A stretch of DNA of 64,000 bases, taken from assembly GCA_030827315.1 (NCBI GenBank), contig JAURER010000003.1, forward strand, positions 62,001-126,000, in the 5' to 3' direction. The notes below the pieces were generated by a model. It had not been told where the DNA came from. It was given only the letters and a program-made list of their open reading frames with translations, and did not search any database. How positions within the stretch are numbered: position 1 is the stretch's first letter; each line of letters begins with the position of its first letter. Shown piece after piece: positions 7,860-17,046 of the stretch. Source of the DNA: Gemmatimonadota bacterium. Lineage in GTDB: Bacteria > Gemmatimonadota > Gemmatimonadetes > Longimicrobiales > Gaopeijiaceae. Position numbers and translations under genes: made by a program.

Positions 7860-8588
7860 TCAACGCGAGGTGTCGCCCTCGACCGCGCCCGCACCCGACC
7901 CCCGCCTCGCGAGCGCCCCCGCGGGATACCCGGCGCAGCCCCACAGGTCCGAGGGCCGGCGGATCGACAGTCGGTTGTCGGCCGTCGACCCGAGGATCCC
8001 CTCATAGAGCCAGTCGTTGAGCAGCGTCGTGACCGTCGCGCGGTGCGCCCCGGAAAGATCGGCGAGCACCTGATGGGTGAGTCGCTCGGAGAGCTCCACG
8101 CCGCGTCCTGACGGCTCCCCGCAGCGGGCCCCGAGATCGATAACGACCTCGGCCAGGCGCTGCGAAACGCTCGGCCCGTGGGACCCGCCCTGGCCGTGGC
8201 GGAGACGGTAGAGCTCCCGCTCCTGGCCCTCCAGGTACGCGTCGAGGCTGCTCCGGGCCGTCTTGAGTCCGCGCAGGACCGCGTCACGTGGAAGCGGGCT
8301 CACGACGCACGTCGACCCCGCGATCGCCCCGTAGCGCCGGAGCCCCTCGGTGAGCGCCTCGTTGCCGAAGGTCTCCCACGGCAACGCCACGGCGACGGTG
8401 CGCGGGCGCTGGCCGGATTCCACTCCGGGCAGAACCAGCCGCATGAAGCCACTGCGCACGAGCCAGACGTCGTCCGCATCGTCGCCGGGCGCGTAGAGGG
8501 AACGCCCCTTCACCACTCGCACGGACTCGGCGTTTCGGACCAGCCGGAAGAGCGTCCGGTCGCGCGGCGGATCGAGGCGAAACGGCAC
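7860..8588 (-). CDS. Crp/Fnr-family transcriptional regulator
   Basis: A 242-residue regulator starting at GTG 8588. An N-terminal cyclic-nucleotide-binding-like beta-roll ('VVKGRSLYAPGDDADDVWLVRSGFMRLVL') is followed by a long dimerisation helix and a winged helix-turn-helix with 'LTHQVLADLSGAHRATVTTLLNDW'. No cysteine cluster for a [4Fe-4S] centre is visible, so it is not a classical oxygen-sensing FNR; the ligand is unknown. Its start is 6 nt after the stop of the MFS transporter gene, so the two are almost certainly one operon. The C-terminal tail of about 40 residues after the HTH is longer than usual. Confidence 0.85.
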   Translation of the reverse strand: MPFRLDPPRDRTLFRLVRNAESVRVVKGRSLYAPGDDADDVWLVRSGFMRLVLPGVESGQRPRTVAVALPWETFGNEALTEGLRRYGAIAGSTCVVSPLPRDAVLRGLKTARSSLDAYLEGQERELYRLRHGQGGSHGPSVSQRLAEVVIDLGARCGEPSGRGVELSERLTHQVLADLSGAHRATVTTLLNDWLYEGILGSTADNRLSIRRPSDLWGCAGYPAGALARRGSGAGAVEGDTSR

Positions 8589-8594
8589 GGCGGC

Positions 8595-9776
8595 TCAGCT
8601 CCCGTGCGGCTCGAGGCTCGGATGCAGCGCGAGGCCAACCGCGAGGAGGGCCATGGGCACCGAGGCCAGCATCGCCGCGGTCGGCCCGATCACGTCGGCC
8701 GCCGCGCCCGTCACCAGCACGCCCGCGGCCCCCGTGGCCCACGCGAGCCCCATGACGATGCCCGAGCTCACGCCGGTCCCCGACGGAACCATCTCCTGCG
8801 CCATGACGACGATCGGCGGGAGCGTCGCCATGCCGAGGAAGCCTGCGGCCGCCACGGCGGCGAGCCCGAGCGGGCCCACGGGACCCATCCAGACCGCGAA
8901 CAGGTGCGTAGGCACCGCCCAGAAGCACAGGTGTGCGAGGAGCAACCGGCGGTTGACGCGATCGGCGAGCACGCCGCCGACGATCGTGCCCACGGACTGC
9001 GCGCCGAGGTAGAAGGTCAGCGCGACTGCCCCCAGGGTCTCCGAGCCCCCGCCTTCCGCGACGATGATCGGCTCCATGGTGAGGAAGGCGCGCTGCACGA
9101 ACGCCATGATGGCGCTCACCCCGAAGATCAGGCCCAGCGGGCCGCGGAGGTACCCGAGCACGACGGACGGAGGCGGAGGAAGGGGCCGGGCCGCCGCACG
9201 CGCCTCCGCGCGCCCACTCGGGAGCGAGAGGAAGACGAACGGTGCGAGGAACAGCACCGGCAACATCGCGACCCACAGCCCTTCCAGCCCTCGCCACTGG
9301 ACGAGACCCACCGCGACGAGCGGCCCCATCGCGAAGCCGAGAGCGCCGCCGAACGAAAAAACGGAGTACCGGGCTCCCCCTCCCTTTCCCTCGGACACCC
9401 GGACCGCGTACGAGGCACCCGGCGGATGGAAGGCGGCGCTTCCGACTCCACCGAGCACCAGCAGGGCGACGAGCGTCACGAAGCCGGGGGCCCAGCCGAT
9501 GGTCGACACGAACACGCCCGTGACGATGGGGCCGGCGACCGCGAAGACCCGCCGTCCGTAACGGTCCGAGAGGTAGCCGAAAAGGGGCTGGGGCAGCGAC
9601 GACGCGATCGAGAACGCCACCGACAGCGTCGTCGCCAGCGCGATGGACAGGCCGAGGTCGCCCATGATCCGGGGGAGGAGCGGCGGCACGAACGAAGCGT
9701 ACATGTCGTTGACCGCGTGGGCGCTTGCCACCACGAGCGCCAGCCGGAGGGCCGAGTTCGCGCGCGCCGGAGGCAT
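8595..9776 (-). CDS. MFS exporter, fosmidomycin-resistance (Fsr)-like
   Basis: A 393-residue, 12-helix major facilitator protein. I take the ATG at 9776 (MPPARAN), since the sequence upstream in frame is Arg-rich and lacks membrane character. The first helix has 'ASAHAVNDMYASFVPPLLP', helix 2-3 has the motif A-like 'LFGYLSDRYGRR', and 'GVGSAAFHPPGASY' is characteristic of the Fsr drug/proton antiporters. The substrate could be a drug or a metabolite. The Crp-type regulator follows after 6 nt and may control it. The 223-bp gap to the divergent gamma-glutamyltransferase gene should contain both promoters. Confidence 0.8.
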   Translation of the reverse strand: MPPARANSALRLALVVASAHAVNDMYASFVPPLLPRIMGDLGLSIALATTLSVAFSIASSLPQPLFGYLSDRYGRRVFAVAGPIVTGVFVSTIGWAPGFVTLVALLVLGGVGSAAFHPPGASYAVRVSEGKGGGARYSVFSFGGALGFAMGPLVAVGLVQWRGLEGLWVAMLPVLFLAPFVFLSLPSGRAEARAAARPLPPPPSVVLGYLRGPLGLIFGVSAIMAFVQRAFLTMEPIIVAEGGGSETLGAVALTFYLGAQSVGTIVGGVLADRVNRRLLLAHLCFWAVPTHLFAVWMGPVGPLGLAAVAAAGFLGMATLPPIVVMAQEMVPSGTGVSSGIVMGLAWATGAAGVLVTGAAADVIGPTAAMLASVPMALLAVGLALHPSLEPHGS

Positions 9777-9999
9777 GGTCGACGTGGCGACGTTCTGCAC
9801 GCTGGGCGCTCCCCGTGGGTGGTTCGGACCGGAAGACCGCGGCCGACCGACCGGGCCCCCGCGAGTCCAACAATAACGACGCGCCCGGCCCATCCACAGC
9901 GTCCTCTGGCGCCCGCGGGCCGGTGCCTCCAACCTACGGGTTCGCATCCCCGTCCGGAGGCCCGCCGAGGCCCGCCGGAACCCGAGCCCGACCTCACTC

Positions 10000-11763
10000 A
10001 TGAGCCGCATGCCCTCCACCGCCCGATTCCACGCCGGACTCCGCGCAGCCTCGTCCTCCCTCGCCTTCGTCGTCCTCGCGCTCGCCGCCTGCACGGCCCC
10101 CGAGGCGGACTCCGGGGCGGCGCCCCCGCTCGTGACGACCACGTACGCCCCACAGAACCGGCCCGACATTCAGGGCACGGTTGGTGCGGTATCGGCGGGG
10201 CATCCGCTGGCCGCCCAGGCCGGCCTCGAGGTGCTGAAGAACGGGGGCAACGCCACGGACGCGATCATCGCGATGGCGGGCGTGCTCGCCGTCACGCGCC
10301 CCCACATGAACGGCGTGGGCGGTGACGCCTTCGGGATCTTCTACGACGGGTCCACGGGCGAGGTCACCGCGCTCAACGCGAGCGGGCGATCCGGCGCCCT
10401 CGCCACACCGGACTTCTTCACCCAGGCTGGCGTCGAGCGCATCCCGCAGTCCGGCGCGCTCTCCGTGAGCGTGCCGGGCGCCGTGGCCGGCTGGGTCGAC
10501 GCGCACGAGCGCTTCGGCTCCAAGCCGTTCGCGGAGCTCCTGCAGCCCGCCATCCACTTCGCCCGGGACGGCTTCGCGGTGTCGACCCGACTCTCGATGG
10601 ACTTCGAGGAGCAGGGCGGCGTCCTCAACGAGGCGGGCCGGGCCCTCTACCTCCCCGGTGGCTCGCCGCCCCCCGTGGGGACGCTCCTGCGGAACCCCGA
10701 GCTCGCAGCCTCTCTCGAGACCATCGCGCGCCGCGGCAAGGCCGGCTACTACACGGGCGACATCGGGCGCAAGCTCGCGGCGTTCGTCGAGGCCGAGGGT
10801 GGTCACCTCAGGGCCGACGACTTCGCGTCGCACACGTCCACCTGGGTCGACCCTCTGCTGGCCGGCTACCTCGGCCATACCGTCGTGGTGATGCCCCCCA
10901 ACACCCAGGGCCCGGCTCAGCTGGCCTACATGCGTATGGCCGCCGAGCACCCGCTCGCCGAGATGGGGCACAACAGCGCGCCCTACCTCCACGCGCTCAT
11001 CGAGCTCAAGAAGCTCGCGTTCGCCGATCGTGACCGGTGGGTGGCCGATCCGGACAAAGCGGACGTACCCGTGGCCCGCCTGCTCGACGAAGAGTACCTG
11101 AGGCAGCGGGCGCAGCTCGTCGATCCGGCCCGCGCGGCCGAGTCGGTCGAGCCCGGGTTCGGGGCCGAGTCGGAGGCGGACCACGACAACATGGACGACC
11201 GCGGCGACACGGTATACCTGACCGCCGTGGACCGCTGGGGCAACGCGGTGAGCTGGATCCAGAGCAACTTCGCCGGCTTCGGCTCCGGGCTGCTCGAGCC
11301 CGAGACCGGGATCCTGCTGCACAATCGGGGCGCGCTGTACACGCTCGAGGACGGCCACCCCAACCAGGTCGCACCGGGCAAGCGCCCCTATCACACGCTC
11401 TCGCCCATGATGGTCCTGCACGAGGACGGCTCGTTCGCCTTCACGCTCGGCACCCCGGGCGGAGACAGCCAGCCGCAGTCGCTCATTCAGATCGTCAACA
11501 ACGTGCTGATGTTCGGCATGACCCCGCAGCAAGCCATCGAGGCGCCCCGGTTCCGCTCGATGGGCGGCGTGCGCGTCTCCCTCGAGAACCGCGTGTCGCT
11601 CGCCACGGCGGAGGCTCTCGTGGCGCTGGGTCACGAGCTGGAGCTCGTCGACGGGTGGACCGCCACCTTCGGCGGGGCCCAGATGATCATGTGGGACCCG
11701 TCCACCGGCGTGCTCTCCGCCGCGGCCGACCCGCGGCGAGAGGCCTACGCGCTGGCGTACTGA
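10000..11763 (+). CDS. ggt: Gamma-glutamyltransferase (glutathione hydrolase) lipoprotein
   Basis: A 587-residue Ntn-hydrolase of usual family length. The N-terminus carries a signal with lipobox LAAC (Cys31), pointing to a lipid-anchored periplasmic or surface enzyme rather than a free one. The large subunit has 'LKNGGNATDAIIAMAG' and 'PHMNGVGGDAFGIFY'. The autocatalytic cleavage site is before Thr404 in 'RGDTVYLTAVDRWGNAVS', which becomes the N-terminal nucleophile of the small subunit; 'GTPGGDSQPQ' near the C-terminus is also conserved. It hydrolyses or transfers gamma-glutamyl groups from glutathione-like thiols. Two ATG codons, at 10000 and 10009, are possible starts. Confidence 0.9.
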   Translation: MSRMPSTARFHAGLRAASSSLAFVVLALAACTAPEADSGAAPPLVTTTYAPQNRPDIQGTVGAVSAGHPLAAQAGLEVLKNGGNATDAIIAMAGVLAVTRPHMNGVGGDAFGIFYDGSTGEVTALNASGRSGALATPDFFTQAGVERIPQSGALSVSVPGAVAGWVDAHERFGSKPFAELLQPAIHFARDGFAVSTRLSMDFEEQGGVLNEAGRALYLPGGSPPPVGTLLRNPELAASLETIARRGKAGYYTGDIGRKLAAFVEAEGGHLRADDFASHTSTWVDPLLAGYLGHTVVVMPPNTQGPAQLAYMRMAAEHPLAEMGHNSAPYLHALIELKKLAFADRDRWVADPDKADVPVARLLDEEYLRQRAQLVDPARAAESVEPGFGAESEADHDNMDDRGDTVYLTAVDRWGNAVSWIQSNFAGFGSGLLEPETGILLHNRGALYTLEDGHPNQVAPGKRPYHTLSPMMVLHEDGSFAFTLGTPGGDSQPQSLIQIVNNVLMFGMTPQQAIEAPRFRSMGGVRVSLENRVSLATAEALVALGHELELVDGWTATFGGAQMIMWDPSTGVLSAAADPRREAYALAY

Positions 11764-11776
11764 GAGGTCGGGAGCC

Positions 11777-12142
11777 GTGAAGCTGTTCTTCGGGCTCGGC
11801 GCCCTGTTCGCCGCGCTGGGCGTGGCGTTCGGCGCGTTCGGCGCGCACGCGCTGCGCAGCTCGCTCAGCGCGGCCGACCTCGCCACGTTCGAGACCGGCG
11901 TGCGCTATCAGATGTACCACGCGTTCGGCCTCTTCGTGGTGGCGTGGGCGACGACGCAGTGGAACACCCAGACCGTTCAGGCCGCCGGCTGGGCCTTCGT
12001 GATCGGGACGGTGGTGTTCTCCGGCAGCCTGTACGTGCTCGTGCTGTCCGGGGCCCGCTGGCTGGGCGCGGTCACGCCGCTGGGCGGGGTCGCGTTCATC
12101 AGCGGGTGGGCGCTGCTCGCGTGGTCGGCGCTTCGAGCCTGA
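11777..12142 (+). CDS. DUF423 family membrane protein (YgdD-like)
   Basis: A 121-residue protein with four hydrophobic helices beginning at GTG 11777 (GGAG at 11771-11774). 'GVAFGAFGAHALR' in the first helix region and 'FETGVRYQMYHAFGLF' are the defining DUF423 motifs. The family (E. coli YgdD) is small, inner-membrane and of unknown function. It starts 13 nt after ggt and its 3' end overlaps the sirtuin gene by 22 nt. The three probably form one transcript. Confidence 0.9.
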   Translation: MKLFFGLGALFAALGVAFGAFGAHALRSSLSAADLATFETGVRYQMYHAFGLFVVAWATTQWNTQTVQAAGWAFVIGTVVFSGSLYVLVLSGARWLGAVTPLGGVAFISGWALLAWSALRA

Positions 12143-12933
12143 ACCGGCCCCGGGAGATCGAGCGCGCCTCCGCACTGCTGTCGGGCGCCGGCCGGATCGT
12201 CGTGCTCACGGGCGCGGGGATCTCCGCGGAATCGGGCGTGCCCACGTTTCGCGGCCCGGGTGGCATGTGGAAGTCCCTGCGGCCCGAAGATCTCGCGACG
12301 CCGGAGGCCTTCCGACGCGACCCGGCCCTGGTGCTCGAGTGGTACGCGTGGCGACGCGCCCTCGTGCGCGAGTGCAGCCCCAACCCCGCCCACCACGCAC
12401 TCGCCCGGCTGGCGCTCGAGGTGCCGGGCCGGACCACGCTCGTGACGCAGAACGTCGACGGACTGCACCACCGGGCCGCCCGCGCCGAAGCGGGGACGGC
12501 CGACCCCGCGCCGGCCTTCCCGCACGAGGTCCACGGCGCGATCCACCGCACCCGCTGCTCACGATGCGGCTGGGTCGACGAAGACCCCCAGGACGTGGTC
12601 GCGCCCGACCTTCCGCGCTGTCCGCGCTGCGCCGCGCTCATGCGCCCCGACGTGGTCTGGTTCGGAGAGATGCTCGATCCGGACGTGCTCGGGGCCTCGT
12701 TCGATGCCGCCGAGGCGGCCGACGTCTGCCTCGTGGTCGGCACGAGCGCGCTCGTCTACCCGGCGGCGTCCGTGCCGGAAGTCACGCTCGCCGCGGGCGG
12801 CATCGTCATCGAGGTGAACCTCGAGCCCACGCCCCTGACGCGCCGCGCGGAGGTGAGCCTGCTCGGCGAAGCCGGCCAGCTCCTGCCGGCGCTCACCGCG
12901 TACGCACCGGCTCCGAGGGACGGAGCCGGGTAA
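12121..12933 (+). CDS. cobB: NAD-dependent protein deacylase (sirtuin, SIRT5/CobB-like)
   Basis: The 270-residue protein most likely starts at GTG 12121, inside the 3' end of the DUF423 gene; no internal Met precedes the catalytic core. 'LTGAGISAESGVPTFRG' is the NAD-binding loop, 'TLVTQNVDGLHHRA' the ribose/nicotinamide contact and 'HEVHG' holds the general-base His. Two CxxC pairs (CSRC, CPRC) form the zinc ribbon. Tyr75 and Arg78 (Y-A-W-R) match the Tyr-x-x-Arg pair that lets SIRT5 and E. coli CobB remove succinyl and malonyl groups, so desuccinylase as well as deacetylase activity is expected. It ends 11 nt from the convergent dehydratase gene. Confidence 0.88.
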   Translation: MVGASSLNRPREIERASALLSGAGRIVVLTGAGISAESGVPTFRGPGGMWKSLRPEDLATPEAFRRDPALVLEWYAWRRALVRECSPNPAHHALARLALEVPGRTTLVTQNVDGLHHRAARAEAGTADPAPAFPHEVHGAIHRTRCSRCGWVDEDPQDVVAPDLPRCPRCAALMRPDVVWFGEMLDPDVLGASFDAAEAADVCLVVGTSALVYPAASVPEVTLAAGGIVIEVNLEPTPLTRRAEVSLLGEAGQLLPALTAYAPAPRDGAG

Positions 12934-12944
12934 CACCCAGCCCT

Positions 12945-13967
12945 TCAGCCGGAGTCGGACAGGACCTCGAGCAGCGTCGCCGTGGCCACGTTGCCGCCGC
13001 TGACCACGACGACGAGGGCCCCGGCTTCGGTCCCTCCGCGCGCCGCCGGCCGCGGTGTCGCCCCGGCGCCGCCCGCCTCGGCCAGGAGGGCCGCCAGGCC
13101 CACCGCGCCCCCTCCCTCGACGACCACACGAAGCCGCTCGACGGCGTAGCGCATCGCCGCGGCGATCTCCTTCTCGGACACCGTCACGTGAAGGTCGACG
13201 AGATCCCGGACCATCGGGAACGAGTAGCGGTTGTCGGGGCCGATGCCGCCGGCCAGGGCGTTGGCGAGTGTGTCCTCTTCCGGGACGTCCACGGGGCGAC
13301 CCGCCCGGACGCTTGCGAGCATCACCGCCGCCCGCTCCGCCGACACGGCGACGACCTCGGGCCGGCGATCGCCGCCGGTAGCCTCGGCCTCGCGGAACGC
13401 GGCGGCGATCCCGCCGATCAGCCCACCACCGGAGAGCGGCACGAGCACGGAAGCGACGCCGTTCCCGGCTTGTTCGGCGATCTCGCCCGCGAGGGTACCC
13501 TGCCCCGCGATCACCCACGGGTCGTCGTACGCGGACACGTAGATGAGGCCCCGCTCCGACGCCCACGCCGTAGCGAGTGCCTCGGACTCGTCGAAGGTCG
13601 CACCTTCCCGACGCGCATCGGCGCCCGACGCCCGAATCCCTTCGAGCTTGACCGGATCGACCCACTCCGGCACGAACACCGTGGCGGGCACGCCCATGCG
13701 TCCCGCGACGAAGGCCACCGCACGTCCGTGGTTGCCGCTCGAGCACGCCACAACGCCCCGGACCCGTTCTTCGCGATCCAGAGACTCCAGGCGCGCGGCG
13801 GCGCCCCGGACCTTGAAAGATCCGGTGCGCTGCAGGCACTCCAGCTTGAGCAGCACGGGCCGCCCCAGCCGCTCCGAAAGGTGCCGGGCCGGCACGAGCG
13901 GCGTCCGGACCGCATGGCGGGCAACCGCCGCGCGGGCGGCACCGAAATCGAGTGTCACGGAGTCCAC
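12945..13967 (-). CDS. PLP-dependent threonine/serine dehydratase
   Basis: A 340-residue fold-type II PLP enzyme. Lys52 in 'GSFKVRGA' should form the Schiff base; 'ACSSGNHGRAVAF' contacts the substrate carboxylate, 'LSGGGLIGGIA' binds the cofactor phosphate and 'VVSGGN' near the C-terminus binds the pyridine nitrogen. There is no C-terminal ACT regulatory domain, so it resembles catabolic threonine ammonia-lyase or serine racemase rather than allosteric IlvA. It lies 37 nt downstream of the LVIVD gene on the same strand and converges on the sirtuin gene. Confidence 0.85.
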   Translation of the reverse strand: MDSVTLDFGAARAAVARHAVRTPLVPARHLSERLGRPVLLKLECLQRTGSFKVRGAAARLESLDREERVRGVVACSSGNHGRAVAFVAGRMGVPATVFVPEWVDPVKLEGIRASGADARREGATFDESEALATAWASERGLIYVSAYDDPWVIAGQGTLAGEIAEQAGNGVASVLVPLSGGGLIGGIAAAFREAEATGGDRRPEVVAVSAERAAVMLASVRAGRPVDVPEEDTLANALAGGIGPDNRYSFPMVRDLVDLHVTVSEKEIAAAMRYAVERLRVVVEGGGAVGLAALLAEAGGAGATPRPAARGGTEAGALVVVVSGGNVATATLLEVLSDSG

Positions 13968-14004
13968 GGCGCCGGCCTTTTCACGCTCGGCACGCCCGCC
14001 GGCC

Positions 14005-15936
14005 CTAGAACACCACCCTGGGCCGCTCTTTCAGCTCCGTGATCCAGAGACCCGAGTTGAGGTCCGAGCTGTAGATGCGCCCCTTGAAGATCTGAGCGCC
14101 CCAGGCCATCGGCCAGTTCGGCGTCGTGGTCTGATCGTCGGTCGTCAGGATGGTCGCGATCTCACGGCCCTGCTTGTAGAGGTCGCCACGGAGCTCGCCC
14201 GAGATGTCCACCACGCGAAGCCCGGCCTGGTAGTAGCCGACGTAGAGCTTGTCGTCCTCCACCCAGACGTTGTGGGCTCCCGCCTCGGGAACCTCGTACT
14301 TCGCGACCTCCACCGGATTTTCGATGTCGCTCACGTCGAGCACGTGGATGTAGCCCCGCGCGTGGATCGCCTTGTCGGCGTCCCAACCGGCCGGAAAGAT
14401 TTCATCGCCCACGAATAGGTACCTGCCGTAACGCCATGTCACGTGGGTATTTCCAATAGGATACTTGAACTGACTTACGAAGGTCGGCGTCGTCGGCGTC
14501 CCCCCGTGCGTGCCGGCCCCCACGTCGAGGATCACCGCCCCGTCGTCCCAGTACGAGACGTAGGCGTAGCCGTCCTGGACGATCACGTCGTGCAGCGAAC
14601 GCGACGCGCTGTCGATCCCCCAGCGACCCACCTCGGCGGGCGCCTCGGGGTTCGAGATGTCGATGACGTGCACCGCGCTCGTACCGTTGTGCACCGCGTA
14701 GACGAGTTCGTGCTCGCCCGAGATCCACACGTTGTGCACGCCGCCGGTGAGGGTCTCGGTGTACTCCGACAGGATCGTCGGGTGCGCCGGCGTGCTCAGA
14801 TCGAGCAGGACCATCCCGTTGCGTCGGCTCGAGGCGCCTTCCCGCGTCACGATGCCGAGGCGGTTGTTCGGGTGGATCTTCACGTCGTTGATGCGTCGGG
14901 CATCGAGCTGGATCGAGTCGGTGAGGATCGGGTGCGAGGCGTCGGTGACGTCCCAGATCTTCATCCAGTCCCACATGAACGTGCCGATGTACGCGTAGTC
15001 GCGTCCATCGACCCCCTCGAAAACCCAGACGTCGCCCGAATGGTGATCCGCGATGCCACCGCGGCCCACCTGGATCAGCTCCGCGTCGGCCCCGCGAGGC
15101 TCGACGAGCACCACACCGCTCACGACGTCCCGTTCGCCCATGCGGGCGGTCACGCGGTACGTGCCCGGCTCCTCGGCCACGAAGACCCCCTGCCCGCCCT
15201 CGTCGTCGACCTGGGCGCCCACGCCGCTCAGCGACCACTCGGGGAATGCCCGGAGCTCTTCGCCCCCGGACCGAGCAGTCGCCGTGAAGCGCACGACGTC
15301 TCCCGTGCGCACGCGGGCTTCGACGGGCTCGAGGGCGTAGGTGACGCCGGGATCGGGGCGCACGGTGACCTCCGTCGAGCCCGTCACCCCGGCGCCCGAG
15401 ACCCGGATGAGGGCGGTTCCCGGACGGCGCGCGAAGATCAGCCCCGCCGCGTCGACCTCCGCGACCGCCGGGTCGCTGCTCTCGTAGCCGAGCACGGGAT
15501 CGTCCACCGGCTCGCCCAGCCGGTTGAACGCCCGAACGCGGATCGGCACGACCTGACCGGCGAACGGGGTCTGCGTCCCGACCTCGGCGCGCAGCTCCGA
15601 GGGTGGCAGCGCCCGGACCACCACGGAAACGCTCCCGATCTGACTGCCGGCCACCGCGGTGATCCTGGCCATGCCGGCGTTGAGCCCGGTGACCACGCCG
15701 TCCTCGTCGACGGAGGCGAGCTCCGGCGTCGAGGCGATCCACCGCACCGCGGCCCCCGGGATCTCACGCCCCGCGCCGTCCAGCGCACGCGCCTCGAGCC
15801 GGAGGGTGCCCGTCACCTCCACCTCCGCCTGATCGGGCGTGATCTCCACCCGGGCCGGGGCCTGGGCGGAGAGGCCGGAGCCGAGCACGGCGTGCGCCGC
15901 GGCCAGGGCCAGGATTGCTGCCAGTCGCTTCTTCAT
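14005..15936 (-). CDS. Secreted protein with bacterial Ig-like (Big2) domains and LVIVD repeats
   Basis: A 643-residue protein with a cleavable signal peptide (about residues 1-25, ending near GLSAQA). The first 300 residues look like three Ig-like Big2/invasin-type domains ('GAAVRWIASTPELASVDEDG', 'YESSDPAVAEVDAAG'). The rest is an LVIVD-repeat beta-propeller ('MKIWDVTDASHPILTDS', 'HVIDISNPEAPAEVGRWG', 'IHVLDVSDIENPVEVAKY'). Both domain types occur in surface or secreted proteins, often for adhesion or ligand binding. Its ATG overlaps the stop of the upstream TPR lipoprotein gene by 1 nt. No PEP-CTERM or other sorting tail is visible. Confidence 0.75.
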   Translation of the reverse strand: MKKRLAAILALAAAHAVLGSGLSAQAPARVEITPDQAEVEVTGTLRLEARALDGAGREIPGAAVRWIASTPELASVDEDGVVTGLNAGMARITAVAGSQIGSVSVVVRALPPSELRAEVGTQTPFAGQVVPIRVRAFNRLGEPVDDPVLGYESSDPAVAEVDAAGLIFARRPGTALIRVSGAGVTGSTEVTVRPDPGVTYALEPVEARVRTGDVVRFTATARSGGEELRAFPEWSLSGVGAQVDDEGGQGVFVAEEPGTYRVTARMGERDVVSGVVLVEPRGADAELIQVGRGGIADHHSGDVWVFEGVDGRDYAYIGTFMWDWMKIWDVTDASHPILTDSIQLDARRINDVKIHPNNRLGIVTREGASSRRNGMVLLDLSTPAHPTILSEYTETLTGGVHNVWISGEHELVYAVHNGTSAVHVIDISNPEAPAEVGRWGIDSASRSLHDVIVQDGYAYVSYWDDGAVILDVGAGTHGGTPTTPTFVSQFKYPIGNTHVTWRYGRYLFVGDEIFPAGWDADKAIHARGYIHVLDVSDIENPVEVAKYEVPEAGAHNVWVEDDKLYVGYYQAGLRVVDISGELRGDLYKQGREIATILTTDDQTTTPNWPMAWGAQIFKGRIYSSDLNSGLWITELKERPRVVF

Positions 15937-16952
15937 CAGTCGTCTCCGTTCATTCGTGCAAGTTCGCCCTCGGCCGCCATGTAGCCGAACGCGCCCCACT
16001 GGCTCCGTCCGGTCAGAATCCGCTCCCACGTCTCGCGCGCCTGCGTCTCCCGCCCCTCGAGCAGGTGCCAGACCCCGAGCCCGTAGGCGGTCGTCGTGCT
16101 CTGGAGGGTGGCCGTTTCGCCGCTCGGACCGACCAGCTCCTCGAGCGTCCGGTCACCCTTGAAGAGGAGGAGGAGGTCCAGGTAGGACGTGGACTCGATG
16201 ATCTCCATGTCCTCGGAGATCGCATCGAGCACGGCGGCGGCTTCGTCGTCCCGGCCCAGACGCCGGAGCGTCATGTAGAGCCAGTACGACGTCGCGACCA
16301 CCGAGTCGGGATGTACCGAGACGGCCAGGCATCGCCGCTGCGCCTCGAGTGCGGCCTCGAGGTGGCCCTGCACGTAGTGGGCGAGGGCGAGGTGGTACCA
16401 GATGTTGAACTGGAGCGTGCTCGTCGGGACGTTCATCGCGTTGGGCAGGCCGTCCGGCTCGACTTCGTCCGGCTGTCCCTCGGTGAGGGCCGCCGCGCGC
16501 TCGAAGTCGGCGATCGCGCTGGCGGGATCGCGGACGGTCAGGTACCGGTGCCCCCGGTGCCGATAGATGCGTGCATCGCCCGGATGCAGGGACGCCGCAT
16601 GCGTGTACGTCTCGATCGCCTCCCGGTAGTGCCCCAGATACGCCGTGCGGCGGCCCATCCAGATGAGCGCGTCGACGTCTTGCGGCGCAGCCACCAGCGC
16701 GTCTTCGGCCTCGTCATAGCGAGCCTGATAGATCGCCCGGACCTCGTCCGAAAGCTGCGGTGCGTAAAGCGTGTCGCCCAGGAAGGAGATCGCCTCGGCA
16801 CCCGGCGGGAGCGCAGGGACGGTGGGCGCGGCGGCTTCCTCCGTCGCCGGGGCGCGACCGGCTTCGCACGCGCCAAGCGAAACCGACAAGAGAACGAGGA
16901 ATGCGAGCTGACGCGGGGACGCGGCTGGACTCGGAACGGTGATGCCGGACAT
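15936..16952 (-). CDS. TPR lipoprotein of unknown function
   Basis: A 338-residue protein starting at ATG 16952 with a signal sequence and lipobox LGAC (Cys29), so lipid-anchored on the periplasmic side. The mature part has TPR-like helical pairs ('ALIWMGRRTAYLGHYREAIETYTHAA', 'ARIYRHRGHRYLTVRDPASAIADFERA', 'YHLALAHYVQGHLEAALEAQRR'). No enzymatic motif is seen. The stop and the ATG of the LVIVD gene share one base, which suggests the two products are made in fixed ratio and may work together at the surface. The exosortase gene lies 94 bp upstream. Confidence 0.7.
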   Translation of the reverse strand: MSGITVPSPAASPRQLAFLVLLSVSLGACEAGRAPATEEAAAPTVPALPPGAEAISFLGDTLYAPQLSDEVRAIYQARYDEAEDALVAAPQDVDALIWMGRRTAYLGHYREAIETYTHAASLHPGDARIYRHRGHRYLTVRDPASAIADFERAAALTEGQPDEVEPDGLPNAMNVPTSTLQFNIWYHLALAHYVQGHLEAALEAQRRCLAVSVHPDSVVATSYWLYMTLRRLGRDDEAAAVLDAISEDMEIIESTSYLDLLLLFKGDRTLEELVGPSGETATLQSTTTAYGLGVWHLLEGRETQARETWERILTGRSQWGAFGYMAAEGELARMNGDD

Positions 16953-17046
16953 GGGTCGGGGGGGGCGGAGAGGATTCAGGCGGACGCGGCGACCGTCGGA
17001 CCCGCCGCGCCGCCGAATAGAAGGCCCGCGCCGTTGCGCGGCAACG

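Noticed and set aside
8178-10325. A plus-strand frame of 715 codons across the Crp, MFS and ggt region
   Set aside because: Opposite to two conserved minus-strand genes and out of frame with ggt; extremely Arg/His/Gly-rich with no domain.
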